The position numbers and the translations under genes are program-made. A DNA stretch of 64,000 bases from Taudactylus pleione (taxonomy: Eukaryota; Chordata; Amphibia; Anura; Myobatrachidae). Of this stretch, positions 23,901-34,832 are shown piece after piece (within the stretch, counting starts at the first letter, position 1; the number at the start of each line of letters is the position of its first letter). The DNA lies in assembly GCA_031769625.1 (NCBI GenBank), contig JAUIMM010002349.1, positions 372,001 through 436,000 on the forward strand. The letters run 5' to 3'. Under the pieces are notes generated by a model that saw only the letters and a list, made by a program, of their open reading frames with translations, was not told the DNA's origin and did no database searches.

Positions 23901-25376
23901 TTTTTAAGTTGTACCAACATTTTTAAGCAGAATTTGGGGATTTTTGAAAAAAAAATATTTGGCCGATTTTTAAGGTCCGGGGCTTATGTAATTTTTCATA
24001 CGGGTAAATATATTTCTGGTGAGTTCTGTGTCAAAATTAAGCACCAAAATCAACTTCTGCAACTGCAGGAAATCTTTTTTAAGTTGTACCAACATTTATA
24101 AGCAGAATTTGGGGATTTTTGAAAATAAAAATTTTGGCCGATTTTTAAGGTCCGGGGCTTACGTAATTTTTCATAAGGGTAAATATATTTCTGGTGAGTT
24201 CTGTGTCAAAATTAAGCACCAAAATCAACTGCTGTCACTGCAGCAAATCTTTTTTAAGTTGTACCAACATTTTTAAGCAGAATTTGGGGATTTTTGAAAA
24301 TAAAAAATTTGGCCGATTTTTAAGGTCCAGGGCTTACGTAATTTTTCATATGGGTAAATATATTTCTGGTGAGCTGTGTGAAAATTAAGCGCCAAAATCA
24401 ACTTCTGTTACTGCAGCAAATCTTTTTTAAGTTGTACCAACATTTTTAAGCAGAATTTGGGGATTTTTGAAAATAAAAAATTTTGGCCGATGTTTAAGGT
24501 CCGGGGCTTATGTAATTTTTCATAAGGGTAAATATATTTCTGGTGAGTTCTGTGTCAAAATTAAGCACCAAAATCAACTTCTGTCACTGCAGCAAATCTT
24601 TTTTAAGTTGTACCAACATTTTTAAGCAGAATTTGGGGATTTTTGAAAAAAAAATATTTGGCCGATTTTTAAGGTCCGGGGCTTATGTAATTTTTCATAC
24701 GGGTAAATATATTTCTGGTGAGTTCTGTGTCAAAATTAAGCACCAAAATCAACTTCTGCAACTGCAGGAAATCTTTTTTAAGTTGTACCAACATTTATAA
24801 GCAGAATTTGGGGATTTTTGAAAATAAAAATTTTGGCCGATTTTTAAGGTCCGGGGCTTACGTAATTTTTCATAAGGGTAAATATATTTCTGGTGAGTTC
24901 TGTGTCAAAATTAAGCACCAAAATCAACTGCTGTCACTGCAGCAAATCTTTTTTAAGTTGTACCAACATTTTTAAGCAGAATTTGGGGATTTTTGAAAAA
25001 AAAAATTTTGGCCGATGTTTAAGGTCCGGGGCTTACGTAATATTTCATATGGGTAAATATATTTCTGGTGAGTTCTGTGTCAAAATTATGCACCAAAATC
25101 AACTTCAGCCACTGCAGGAAATCTTTTTTAAGTTGTACCAACATTTTTAAGCAGAATTTGGGGAATTTTGAAACAAAAAAAAATTTTGACCGATTTTTAT
25201 GGTCCGGGGCTTATGTTATTTTTCATACGGGTAAATATATTTCTGGTGAGTTCTATGTCAAAATTAGGCACCAAAATCAACTTCTGTCACTGCAGCAAAT
25301 CTTTTTTAAGTTGTACCAACATTTTTAAGCAGAATTTGGGGATTTTTGAAAATATAAAATTTTGGCCGATGTTTAA
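21000..25376 (+). repeat. 25-monomer HOR, copy 2 (4377 bp)
   Basis: Order: I J K L M N O P Q R/P Q R S T U V A B C/U V A B C D E*. It is collinear with copy 1 at an offset of 6481 bp. It shares a private one-base deletion at the end of O (about 22208, matching about 15727: aaatttggac where other copies have aaattttggac). Copy 3 lacks this deletion, so copies 1 and 2 are closest relatives. It also carries the gatttctaagg (ending 21698) and ggtccgtggc (21874) markers. Confidence 0.88.
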
Positions 25377-28300
25377 GGTCCGGGGCTTACATAATTTTTC
25401 ATATGGGTAAATATATTTCTGGTGAGTTGTGTGAAAATTGAGCACCAAAATCAACTTCTGTCACTGCAGCAAATCTTTTTTAAGTTGTACCAACATTTTT
25501 AAGCAGAATTTGGGGATTTTTGAAGAAAAAAAATTTTGACCGATTTTGTAAGGTTCGGGGCTTACGTAATTTTTCATATGGGTAAATATATTTCTGGTGA
25601 GTTCTGTGTCAAAATTATGCACCAAAATCAACTTCTGCCACTGCAGGAAATCTTTTTTACGTTGTACCAACATTTTTAAGCAGAATTTGGGGATTTTTGA
25701 AAATAAAAAATTTTGGCCGATGTTTAAGGTCCGGGGCTTACGTAATTTTTCATATGGGTAAATATAATTCTGGTGAGTTGTGTGAAAATTAAGCACCAAA
25801 ATCAACTTCTGTCACTGCAGCAAATCTTTTTTAAGTTGTACCAACATTTTTAAGCAGAATTTGGGGATTTTTGAAAAAAAAAAATTTAGCCGATTTTTAA
25901 GGTCCAGGGCTTACGTAATTTTTCATATGGGTAAATATATTTCTGGTGAGTTGTGTGAAAATTATGCGCCAAAATCAACTTCTGTTACTGCAGCAAATCT
26001 TTTTTAATTTGTACCAACATTTTTAAGCAGAATTTGGGGATTTTTGGGGAAAAAAAATTTTGGACGATTTCTAAGGTCCGGGGCTTACGTAATTATTCAT
26101 AAGGGTAAATATATTTCTGGTGAGTTCTGTGTGAAAATTAAGCACCAAAATCAACTTCTGTCACTGCAGCAAATATTTTTTAAGTTGTACCAACATTTTT
26201 AAGCAGAATTTGGGGATTTTTGAAAATAAAAAATTTTGGACGATTTTTAAGGTCCGTGGCTTACGTAAATTTTCATAAGGGTAAATATATTTCTGGTGAG
26301 TTCTGTGTCAAAATTAAGCACCAAAATCAACTTCTGTCACAGCAGCAAATCTTTTTTAAGTTGTACCAACATTTTTAAGCAGAATTTGGGGATTTTTGAA
26401 AATAAAAAATTTTGGTAGATGTTTAAGGTCCGGGGCTTACATCATTTTTCATATGGGTAAATATATTTCTGGTCAGTTGTGTGTCAAAATTAAGCACCAA
26501 AATCAACTTCTGTCACTGCAGCAAATCTTTTTTAAGTTGTACCAACATTTTTAAGCAGAATTTGGGGATTTTTGGAATAAAAAAATTTTGGACAATTTTT
26601 AACGTCCGGGGCTTACGTAATTTTTCATAAGGGTAAATATATTTCTGGTGAGTTGTGTGAAAATTATGCGCCAAAATCAACTTCTGTTACTGCAGCAAAT
26701 CTTTTTTAATTTGTACCAACATTTTTAAGCAGAATTTGGGGATTTTTTGAAAAAAAAAATTTTGGCCAAATTTTAAGGTCCGGGGCTTACGTAATTTTTC
26801 ATATGGGTAAATATATTTCTGGTGAGTTCTGTGTCAAAATTAAGCACCAAAATCAACTTCTGTCACTGCAGCAAATCTATTTTAATTTGTACCAACATTT
26901 TTAAGCAGAATTTGGGGATTTTTTGGGAAAAAAAAATTTTGGACAATTTTTAAGGTCCGGGGCTTACGTAATTTTTCATACTTGTAAATATATTTCTGGT
27001 GAGTTGTGTGAACATTAAGCACCAAAATCAACTTCTGTCACTGCAGCAAATCTATTTTAATTTGTACCAACATTTTTAAGCAGAATTTGGGGATTTTTTG
27101 AAAAAAAAAATTTTGGCCAAATTTTAAGGTCCGGGGCTTACGTAATTTTTCATATGGGTAAATATATTTCTGGTGAGTTCTGTGTCAAAATTAAGCACCA
27201 AAATCAACTTCTGTCACTGCAGCAAATCTATTTTAATTTGTACCAACATTTTTAAGCAGAATTTGGGGATTTTTTGGGAAAAAAAAATTTTGGACAATTT
27301 TTAAGGTCCGGGGCTTACGTAATTTTTCATACTTGTAAATATATTTCTGGTGAGTTGTGTGAACATTAAGCACCAAAATCAACTTCTGTCACTGCAGCAA
27401 ATCTATTTTAATTTGTACCAACATTTTTAAGCAGAATTTGGGGATTTTTGAAAATAAAAAATTTTGGCCGATGTTTAAGGTCCGGGGCTTATGTAATTTT
27501 TCATACAGGTAAATATATTTCTGGTGAGTTCTGTGTCAAAATTAAGCACCAAAATCAACTTCTGTCACTGCAGCAAATCTTTTTTACGTTGTACCAACAT
27601 TTTTAAGCAGAATTTGGGGATTTTTGAAAATAAAAAATTTTGGACGATGTTTAAGGTCCGGGGCTTACGTAATATTTCATATGGGTAAATATATTTCTGG
27701 TGAGTTCTGTGTCAAAATTATGCACCAAAATCAACTTCTGCCACTGCAGGAAATCTTTTTTAAGTTGTACCAACATTTTTAAGCAGAATTTGGGGATTTT
27801 TGAAAATAAAAAATTTTGGCCAAATTTTAAGGTCTGGGGCTTACGTAATTTTTCATACGGGTAATATATTTCTGGTGAGTTGTGTGATAATTAAGCACCA
27901 AAATCAACTTCTGTCACTGCAGCAAATCTTTTTTAAGTTGTACCAACATTTTTAAGCAGAATTTGGGGATTTTTGAAAATAAAAAATTTGGCCGATTTTT
28001 AAGGTCCAGGGCTTACGTAATTTTTCATATGGGTAAATATATTTCTGGTGAGCTGTGTGAAAATTAAGCGCCAAAATCAACTTCTGTTACTGCAGCAAAT
28101 CTTTTTTAAGTTGTACCAACATTTTTAAGCAGAATTTGGGGATTTTTGAAAATAAAAAATTTTGGCCGATGTTTAAGGTCCGGGGCTTATGTAATTTTTC
28201 ATAAGGGTAAATATATTTCTGGTGAGTTCTGTGTCAAAATTAAGCACCAAAATCAACTTCTGTCACTGCAGCAAATCTTTTTTAAGTTGTACCAACATTT

Positions 28301-29055
28301 TTAAGCAGAATTAGGGGATTTTTGAAAAAAAAATATTTGGCCGATTTTTAAGGTCCGGGGCTTATGTAATTTTTCATACGGGTAAATATATTTCTGGTGA
28401 GTTCTGTGTCAAAATTAAGCACCAAAATCAACTTCTGCAACTGCAGGAAATCTTTTTTAAGTTGTACCAACATTTATAAGCAGAATTTGGGGATTTTTGA
28501 AAATAAAAATTTTGGCCGATTTTTAAGGTCCGGGGCTTACGTAATTTTTCATAAGGGTAAATATATTTCTGGTGAGTTCTGTGTCAAAATTAAGCACCAA
28601 AATCAACTGCTGTCACTGCAGCAAATCTTTTTTAAGTTGTACCAACATTTTTAAGCCGAATTTGGGGATTTTTGAAAAAAAAAATTTTGGCCGATGTTTA
28701 AGGTCCGGGGCTTACGTAATATTTCATATGGGTAAATATATTTCTGGTGAGTTCTGTGTCAAAATTATGCACCAAAATCAACTTCAGCCACTGCAGGAAA
28801 TCTTTTTTAAGTTGTACCAACATTTTTAAGCAGAATTTGGGGAATTTTGAAACAAAAAAAAATTTTGACCGATTTTTATGGTCCGGGGCTTATGTTATTT
28901 TTCATACGGGTAAATATATTTCTGGTGAGTTCTATGTCAAAATTAGGCACCAAAATCAACTTCTGTCACTGCAGCAAATCTTTTTTAAGTTGTACCAACA
29001 TTTTTAAGCAGAATTTGGGGATTTTTGAAAATAAAAAATTTTGGCCGATTTTTAA
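25377..29055 (+). repeat. 25-monomer HOR, copy 3, shortened to 21 monomers
   Basis: Order: I J K L M N O P Q R/P Q R S T U V A B C D E. It lies at an offset of 4377 bp from copy 2 and lacks the A B C/U V sub-block (four monomers). E (28880) has the tail aaataaaaaattttggcc in place of aatataaaa, so the usual E* to I join is absent. Private changes include ggtctggggc at 27831, a t-to-a change in the core at about 28313 and an a-to-c change at about 28657. The markers at 26075 and 26251 tie it to copies 1 and 2. Confidence 0.85.
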
Positions 29056-31858
29056 GGTCCGGGGCTTACGTAATTTTTCATAAGGGTAAATATATTTCTG
29101 GTGAGTTGTGTGAAAATTAAGTACCAAAATCAACTTCTGTCACTGCAACAAATCTTTTTTAAGTTGTACCAACATTTTTAAGCAGAATTTGGGGATTTTT
29201 GAAAATATAAAATTTTGGCCGATGTTTAAGGTCCGGGGCTTACATAATTTTTCATATGGGTAAATATATTTCTGGTGAGTTCTGTGTCAAAATTAAGCAC
29301 CAAAATCAACTTCTGTCACAGCAGGAAATCTTTTTTAAGTTGTACCAACATTTTTAAGCAGAATTTGGGGATTTTTGAAAATAAAAAATTTTACCGATTT
29401 TTAAGGTCCGGGGCTTACGTAATTTTTCATATGGGTAAATATATTTCTGGTGAGTTCTGTGTCAAAATTATGCACCAAAATCATCTTCTGCCACTGCAGG
29501 AAATCTTTTTTAAGTTGTACCAACATTTTTAAGCAGAATTTGGGGATTTTTGAAAATAAAAAATTTTGGTAGATGTTTAAGGTACGGGGCTTACATCATT
29601 TTTCATACGGGTAAATATATTTCTGGTCAGTTGTGTGTCAAAATTAAGCACCAAAATCAACTTCTGTCACTGCAGCAAATCTTTTTTAAGTTGTACCAAC
29701 ATTTTTAAGCAGAATTTGGGGATTTTTGGAATAAAAAAATTTTGGACAATTTTTAACGTCCGGGGCTTACGTAATTTTTCATAAGGGTAAATATATTTCT
29801 GGTGAGTTGTGTGAAAATTATGTGCCAAAATCAACTTCTGTTACTGCAGCAAATCTTTTTTAATTTGTACCAACATTTTTAAGCAGAATTTGGGGATTTT
29901 TTGAAAAAAAAAATTTTGGCCAAATTTTAAGGTTCGGGGCTTACGTAATTTTTCATATGGGTAAATATATTTCTGGTGAGTTCTGTGTCAAAATTAAGCA
30001 CCAAAATCAACTTCTGTCACTGCAGCAAATATTTTTTAAGTTGTACCAACATTTTTAAGCAGAATTTGGGGATTTTTGAAAATAAAAAATTTTGGTAGAT
30101 GTTTAAGGTCCGGGGCTTACATAATTTTTCATACGGGTAAATATATTTCTGGTCAGTTGTGTGTCAAAATTAAGCACCAAAATCAACTTCTGTCACTGCA
30201 GCAAATCTTTTTTAAGTTGTACCAACATTTTTAAGCAGAATTTGGGGATTTTTGAAAAAAAAATATTTGGCCGATTTTTAAGGTCCGGGGCTTATGTAAT
30301 TTTTCATACGGGTAAATATATTTCTGGTGAGTTCTGTGTCAAAATTAAGCACCAAAATCAACTTCTGTTACTGCAGCAAATCTTTTTTAATTTGTACCAA
30401 CATTTTTAAGCAGAATTTGGGGATTTTTGGAATAAAAAAATTTTGGACAATTTTTAACTTCCGGGGCTTACGTAATTTTTCATAAGGGTAAATATATTTC
30501 TGGTGAGTTGTGTAAAAATTATGCGCCAAAATCAACTTCTGTTACTGCAGCAAATCTTTTTTAATTTGTACCAACATTTTTAAGCAGAATTTGGGGATTT
30601 TTTGAAAAAAAAAATTTTGGCCAAATTTTAAGGTCCGGGCCTTACGTAATTTTTCATATGGGTAAATATATTTCTGGTGAGTTCTGTGTCAAAATTAAGC
30701 ACCAAAATCAACTTCTGTCACTGCAGCAAATCTTTTTTAAGTTGTACCAACATTTTTAAGCAGAATTTGGGGATTTTTGAAAAAAAAAAATTTTGGCCGA
30801 TGTTTAAGGTCCGGGGCTTACATAATTTTTCATACGGGTAAATATATTTCTGGTCAGTTGTGTGTCAAAATTAAGCACCAAAATCAACTTCTGTCACTGC
30901 AGCAAATATTTTTTAAGTTGTACCAACATTTTGAAGCAGAATTTGGGGATTTTTGAAAAAAAAAAATTTTGGCCTATTTTTAAGGTCCAGGGCTTACGTA
31001 ATTTTTCATATGGGTAAATATATTTCTGGTGAGTTGTGTGAAAATTAAGCACCAAAATCAACTTCTGTCACAGCAGCAAATATTTTTTAAGTTGTACCAA
31101 CATTTTTAAGCAGAATTTGGGGATTTTTGAAAATAAAAATTTTGCCCGATGTTTAAGGTCTGGGGATTATGTAATTTTTTATATGGGTAAATATATTTCT
31201 GGTGAGTTCTGTGTCAAAATTATGCACCAAAATCAACTTCTGCCACTGCAGGAAATCTTTTTTAAGTTGTACCAACATTTTTAAGCAGAATTTGGGGATT
31301 TTTGAAAATAAAAATTTTGGCCGATGTTTAAGGTCCGGGGATTACGTAATTTTTCATATGGGTAAATATATTTCTGGTGAGTTCTGTGTCAAAATTAAGC
31401 ACCAAAATCAACTTCTGTCACTGCAGCAAATCTTTTTTAAGTTGTACCAACATTTTTAAGCAGAATTTGGGGATTTTTGAAATTAAAAAATTTTGGCTGA
31501 TGTTTAAGGTCCGGGGCTTACGTAATTTTTCATAAGGGTAAATATATTTCTGGTGAGTTCTGTGTCAAAATTAAGCACCAAAATCAACTTCTGTCACTGC
31601 AGCAAATCTTTTTTAAGTTGTACCAACATTTTTAAGCAGAATTTGGGGATTTTTGAAAATAAAAAATTTTGGCCGATTTTTAAGGTCCGGGGCTTACGTA
31701 ATTTTTCATACGGGTAAATATATTTCTGGTGAGTTGTGTGAAAATTAAGCACCAAAATCAACTTCTGTCACTGCAGCAAATCTATTTTAATTTGTACCAA
31801 CATTTTTAAGCAGAATTTGGGGATTTTTTGGGGAAAAAAAATTTTGGACAATTTTTAA
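28880..31858 (+). repeat. Mosaic region of 17 mostly chimeric monomers
   Basis: Starts are 28880, 29056, 29230, 29405, 29581, 29757, 29931, 30107, 30282, 30458, 30632, 30808, 30984, 31157, 31332, 31508 and 31684. Several are clear chimeras: 29056 is G front with H tail; 30107 has an O front (ggtcagttgtgtgtc) and an A tail (aaatatttggcc); 30282 has a B front with an L-like middle and an O tail. The E at 28880 also closes the 25-monomer copy 3. The usual HOR order is broken, although O, P and Q-like monomers recur. The period of about 175 bp and the register hold throughout. Confidence 0.75.
30458..31858 (+). repeat. Divergent eight-monomer module, copy 1
   Basis: The module starts with a P carrying gtgtaaaaattatgcgcc. 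It continues with a Q-like monomer opening ggtccgggcc (30632), one carrying attttgaagc (30808), one opening ggtccaggg with cacagcag (30984), ones opening ggtctggggat (31157) and ggtccggggat (31332), one at 31508, and one with gattttttgggg before R (31684). These markers are missing from the first 28 kb. From 30632 the module recurs at an offset of 14693 bp (45325 onwards). Parts recur near 44.1 and 53.5-54.9 kb. It may be a second HOR lineage woven into the array. Confidence 0.75.
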
Positions 31859-33258
31859 GGTCCGGGGCTTACGTAATTTTTCATACTTGTAAATATATTT
31901 CTGGTGAGTTGTGTGAACATTAAGCACCAAAATCAACTTCTGTCACTGCAGCAAATCTATTTTAATTTGTACCAACATTTTTAAGCAGAATTTGGGGATT
32001 TTTGAAAATAAAAAATTTTGGCCGATGTTTAAGGTCCGGGGCTTATGTAATTTTTCATACAGGTAAATATATTTCTGGTGAGTTCTGTGTCAAAATTAAG
32101 CACCAAAATCAACTTCTGTCACTGCAGCAAATCTTTTTTACGTTGTACCAACATTTTTAAGCAGAATTTGGGGATTTTTGAAAATAAAAAATTTTGGACG
32201 ATGTTTAAGGTCCGGGGCTTACGTAATATTTCTTATGGGTAAATATATTTCTGGTGAGTTCTGTGTCAAAATTATGCACCAAAATCAACTTCTGCCACTG
32301 CAGGAAATCTTTTTTAAGTTGTACCAACATTTTTAAGCAGAATTTGGGGATTTTTGAAAATAAAAAATTTTGGCCAATTTTTAAGGTCCGGGGCTTACGT
32401 AATTTTTCATACGGGTAATATATTTCTGGTGAGTTGTGTGAAAATTAAGCACCAAAATCAACTTCTGTCACTGCAGCAAATCTTTTTTAAGTTGTACCAA
32501 CATTTTTAAGCAGAATTTGGGGATTTTTGAAAATAAAAAATTTGGCCGATTTTTAAGGTCCAGGGCTTACGTAATTTTTCATATGGGTAAATATATTTCT
32601 GGTGAGCTGTGTGAAAATTAAGCGCCAAAATCAACTTCTGTTACTGCAGCAAATCTTTTTTAAGTTGTACCAACATTTTTAAGCAGAATTTGGGGATTTT
32701 TGAAAATAAAAAATTTTGGCCGATGTTTAAGGTCCGGGGCTTATGTAATTTTTCATACGGGTAAATATATTTCTGGTGAGTTCTGTGTCAAAATTAAGCA
32801 CCAAAATCAACTTCTGCCACTGCAGGAAATCTTTTTTAAGTTGTACCAACATTTATAAGCAGAATTTGGGGATTTTTGAAAATAAAAATTTTGGCCGATT
32901 TTTAAGGTCCGGGGCTTACGTAATTTTTCATAAGGGTAAATATATTTCTGGTGAGTTCTGTGTCAAAATTAAGCACCAAAATCAACTGATGTCACTGCAG
33001 CAAATCTTTTTTAAGTTGTACCAACATTTTTAAGCAGAATTTGGGGATTTTTGAAAAAAAAAATTTTGGCCGATGTTTAAGGTCCGGGGCTTACGTAATA
33101 TTTCATATGGGTAAATATATTTCTGGTGAGTTCTGTGTCAAAATTATGCACCAAAATCAACTTCAGCCACTGCAGGAAATCTTTTTTAAGTTGTACCAAC
33201 ATTTTTAAGCAGAATTTGGGGAATTTTGAAAAAAAAAAAAATTTTGACCGATTTTTAA

Positions 33259-33434
33259 GGTCCGGGGCTTATGTTATTTTTCATACGGGTAAATATATTT
33301 CTGGTGAGTTCTATGTCAAAATTAAGCACCAAAATCAACTTCAGCCACCGCAGCAAATCTTTTTTAAGTTGTACCAACATTTTTAAGCAGAATTTGGGGA
33401 TTTTTGAAAATAAAAAATTTTGGCCGATGTTTAA
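33259..33434 (+). repeat. Monomer class E, exemplar (176 bp)
   Basis: Diagnostic features are cttatgttatttttc and ttctatgtcaaaatt. Two allelic groups exist. Copies before about 29 kb open from gatttttatgg and have attaggcacc, and all but 28880 have an aatataaaa tail (E*). Copies at 33259, 55993 and 58794 have attaagcacc with cttcagccaccgcagc. Copies at 41652, 47426 and 50748 have attaggcacc but no gatttttatgg. Confidence 0.83.
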
Positions 33435-33444
33435 GGTCTGGGGC

Positions 33445-33452
33445 TTACGTAA
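33445..33452. other. TTACGTAA palindrome (one per monomer; exemplar in F)
   Basis: An eight-base perfect palindrome lies about nine bases into most monomers. In other classes it is ttatgtaa (A, B, S) or ttacataa (H, I), the two products of a CpG transition. All three forms fit the TTAYRTAA site of PAR-type bZIP and NFIL3-type factors. Whether any protein binds here is unknown. The array would offer hundreds of such sites at about 175-bp spacing. Confidence 0.5.
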
Positions 33453-33523
33453 TTTTTCATAAGGGTAAATATATTTCTGGTGAGTTCTGTGTCAAAATTA
33501 AGCACCAAAATCAACTTCTGTCA

Positions 33524-33529
33524 CTGCAG
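33524..33529. other. CTGCAG (PstI) site, one per most monomers
   Basis: The site lies near monomer position 90 and is kept in most classes. H (ctgcaaca) and N (cacagcag) lack it. Digestion at this site would give a ladder dominated by about 175 bp, with dimers and larger steps where H and N interrupt. Confidence 0.85.
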
Positions 33530-33544
33530 CAAATCTTTTTTAAG

Positions 33545-33576
33545 TTGTACCAACATTTTTAAGCAGAATTTGGGGA
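33545..33576 (+). other. Conserved core box of the monomer (exemplar)
   Basis: The segment from ttgtaccaac through atttttaagcag to aatttgggga is almost invariant across the window, while flanking parts differ between classes. Exceptions I found are catttataagc in B, attttgaagc in the divergent module, and single changes at about 28313, 28657, 36013, 39501 (a deleted t) and 53321. It contains a short inverted repeat, gttg-tac-caac. Such constancy suggests a protein-binding site or a gene-conversion hotspot; neither is shown by sequence alone. Confidence 0.6.
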
Positions 33577-33581
33577 TTTTT

Positions 33582-33599
33582 GAAAATAAAAAATTTTGG
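33582..33599 (+). repeat. A-tract/T-tract tail with length variation
   Basis: Every monomer has an A-rich run leading into tttt or ttt. The run varies from aaataaaaa to uninterrupted runs of about 8 to 13 a, and in L and Q it is preceded by ggg or gggg. It accounts for much of the monomer length variation and is probably a slippage site. Phased A/T tracts at about 175 bp could influence DNA bending and nucleosome placement, which is inference. Confidence 0.7.
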
Positions 33600-33610
33600 C
33601 CGATTTTTAA

Positions 33611-33784
33611 GGTCCGGGGCTTACGTAATTTTTCATAAGGGTAAATATAATTCTGGTGAGTTGTGTGAAAATTAAGTACCAAAATCAACTTCTGTCACTG
33701 CAGCAAATCTTTTTTAAGTTGTACCAACATTTTTAAGCAGAATTTGGGGATTTTGAAAAAAAAAAATTTTTGGCCGATGTTTAA
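33611..33784 (+). repeat. Monomer class G, exemplar (174 bp)
   Basis: Diagnostic features are cataagggtaaatataattc (the extra a is shared with K), short box, attaagtacc, and a tail ggggattttg followed by a long A tract and atttttggcc. Copies at 1050, 3501, 8047, 10498, 56344, 59146 and 62119. G/H chimeras at 29056, 41828, 47602 and 50924 keep attaagtacc. Confidence 0.85.
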
Positions 33785-33958
33785 GGTCCGGGGCTTACAT
33801 AATTTTTCATACGGGTAAATATATTTCTGGTGAGTTGTGTGAAAATTAAGCACCAAAATCAACTTCTGTCACTGCAACAAATCTTTTTTAAGTTGTACCA
33901 ACATTTTTAAGCAGAATTTGGGGATTTTTGAAAATATAAAATTTTGGCTGATGTTTAA
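33785..33958 (+). repeat. Monomer class H, exemplar (174 bp)
   Basis: Diagnostic features are cttacataa, catacggg, short box, ctgcaacaaat (which loses the PstI site) and an aatataaaattttgg tail. Copies at 1224, 3675, 8221, 10672, 56518, 59320, 60895 and 62293. The copy here has ggctgat in its tail (33946), a private CpG change. Confidence 0.85.
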
Positions 33959-34133
33959 GGTCCGGGGCTTACATAATTTTTCATATGGGTAAATATATTT
34001 CTGGTGAGTTGTGTGAAAATTGAGCACCAAAATCAACTTCTGTCACTGCAGCAAATCTTTTTTAAGTTGTACCAACATTTTTAAGCAGAATTTGGGGATT
34101 TTTGAAGAAAAAAAATTTTGACCGATTTTGTAA
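33959..34133 (+). repeat. Monomer class I, exemplar (175 bp)
   Basis: Diagnostic features are cttacataa, catatggg, short box followed by attgagc, and a tail gaagaaaaaaaattttgacc with gattttgtaagg. It is the most numerous anchor for comparing units. Other copies: 1398, 3849, 8395, 14519, 19595, 20475, 21000, 25377, 56692, 59494, 61069 and 62467. Related copies at 42002 and 51098 have attaagc. Confidence 0.87.
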
Positions 34134-34309
34134 GGTTCGGGGCTTACGTAATTTTTCATATGGGTAAATATATTTCTGGTGAGTTCTGTGTCAAAATTAT
34201 GCACCAAAATCAACTTCTGCCACTGCAGGAAATCTTTTTTACGTTGTACCAACATTTTTAAGCAGAATTTGGGGATTTTTGAAAATAAAAAATTTTGGCC
34301 GATGTTTAA
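34134..34309 (+). repeat. Monomer class J, exemplar (176 bp)
   Basis: Diagnostic features are the ggttcgggg opening, catatggg, long box, attatgc, ctgccactgcagg and tttacgttgtacc. In the last 5 kb the opening is ggtttgggg. J always follows I, except where chimeras replace either. Confidence 0.86.
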
Positions 34310-34482
34310 GGTCCGGGGCTTACGTAATTTTTCATATGGGTAAATATAATTCTGGTGAGTTGTGTGAAAATTAAGCACCAAAATCAACTTCTGTCACTGC
34401 AGCAAATCTTTTTTAAGTTGTACCAACATTTTTAAGCAGAATTTGGGGATTTTTGAAAAAAAAAAATTTAGCCGATTTTTAA
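34310..34482 (+). repeat. Monomer class K, exemplar (173 bp)
   Basis: Diagnostic features are cttacgtaa, catatgggtaaatataattc, short box, attaagc and a tail of a long A tract running directly into tttagcc. In the 42-kb and 51-kb copies the tail reads ttcagcc. K is the parent of the tail of the L/K and I/K chimeras. Confidence 0.85.
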
Positions 34483-34656
34483 GGTCCAGGGCTTACGTAA
34501 TTTTTCATATGGGTAAATATATTTCTGGTGAGTTGTGTGAAAATTATGCGCCAAAATCAACTTCTGTTACTGCAGCAAATCTTTTTTAATTTGTACCAAC
34601 ATTTTTAAGCAGAATTTGGGGATTTTTGGGGAAAAAAAATTTTGGACAATTTTTAA
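34483..34656 (+). repeat. Monomer class L, exemplar (174 bp)
   Basis: Diagnostic features are the ggtccaggg opening (CpG transition on the other strand), catatggg, short box, attatgcgcc, ctgttactgcagc, tttaatttgtacc and a tail with tttttgggg followed by A8 and ttttggac. Confidence 0.85.
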
Positions 34657-34832
34657 GGTCCGGGGCTTACGTAATTATTCATAAGGGTAAATATATTTCT
34701 GGTGAGTTCTGTGTGAAAATTAAGCACCAAAATCAACTTCTGTCACTGCAGCAAATATTTTTTAAGTTGTACCAACATTTTTAAGCAGAATTTGGGGATT
34801 TTTGAAAATAAAAAATTTTGGACGATTTTTAA
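34657..34832 (+). repeat. Monomer class M, exemplar (176 bp)
   Basis: Diagnostic features are taattattcataaggg, a mixed box ttctgtgtgaaaatt, caaatattttttaag and an attttggacgat tail. In the 25-monomer family M is preceded by gatttctaagg. M/N chimeras at 4720 and 11366 keep the front and take the gtagatg tail of N. Confidence 0.85.

Larger units (their letters stand above)
33435..33610 (+). repeat. Monomer class F, exemplar (176 bp)
   Basis: This has a near-consensus sequence: ggtctggggc opening, cttacgtaa, cataaggg, long box, attaag, ctgtcactgcagc and aaataaaaaattttggccgat. The ggtctgggg opening is a CpG transition. It is found intact only at 33435, 56168, 58970 and 61943. In the first 13.6 kb its place is taken by F*, which has an I-like front and an F tail. 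Confidence 0.8.

Noticed and set aside
33582..33599. Intrinsic terminator or polyadenylation signal in the A-rich tail
   Set aside because: The tract has no stable GC-rich hairpin before a T run. Strings such as aaaataaaa are part of a slippage-prone satellite tract, with no gene upstream.
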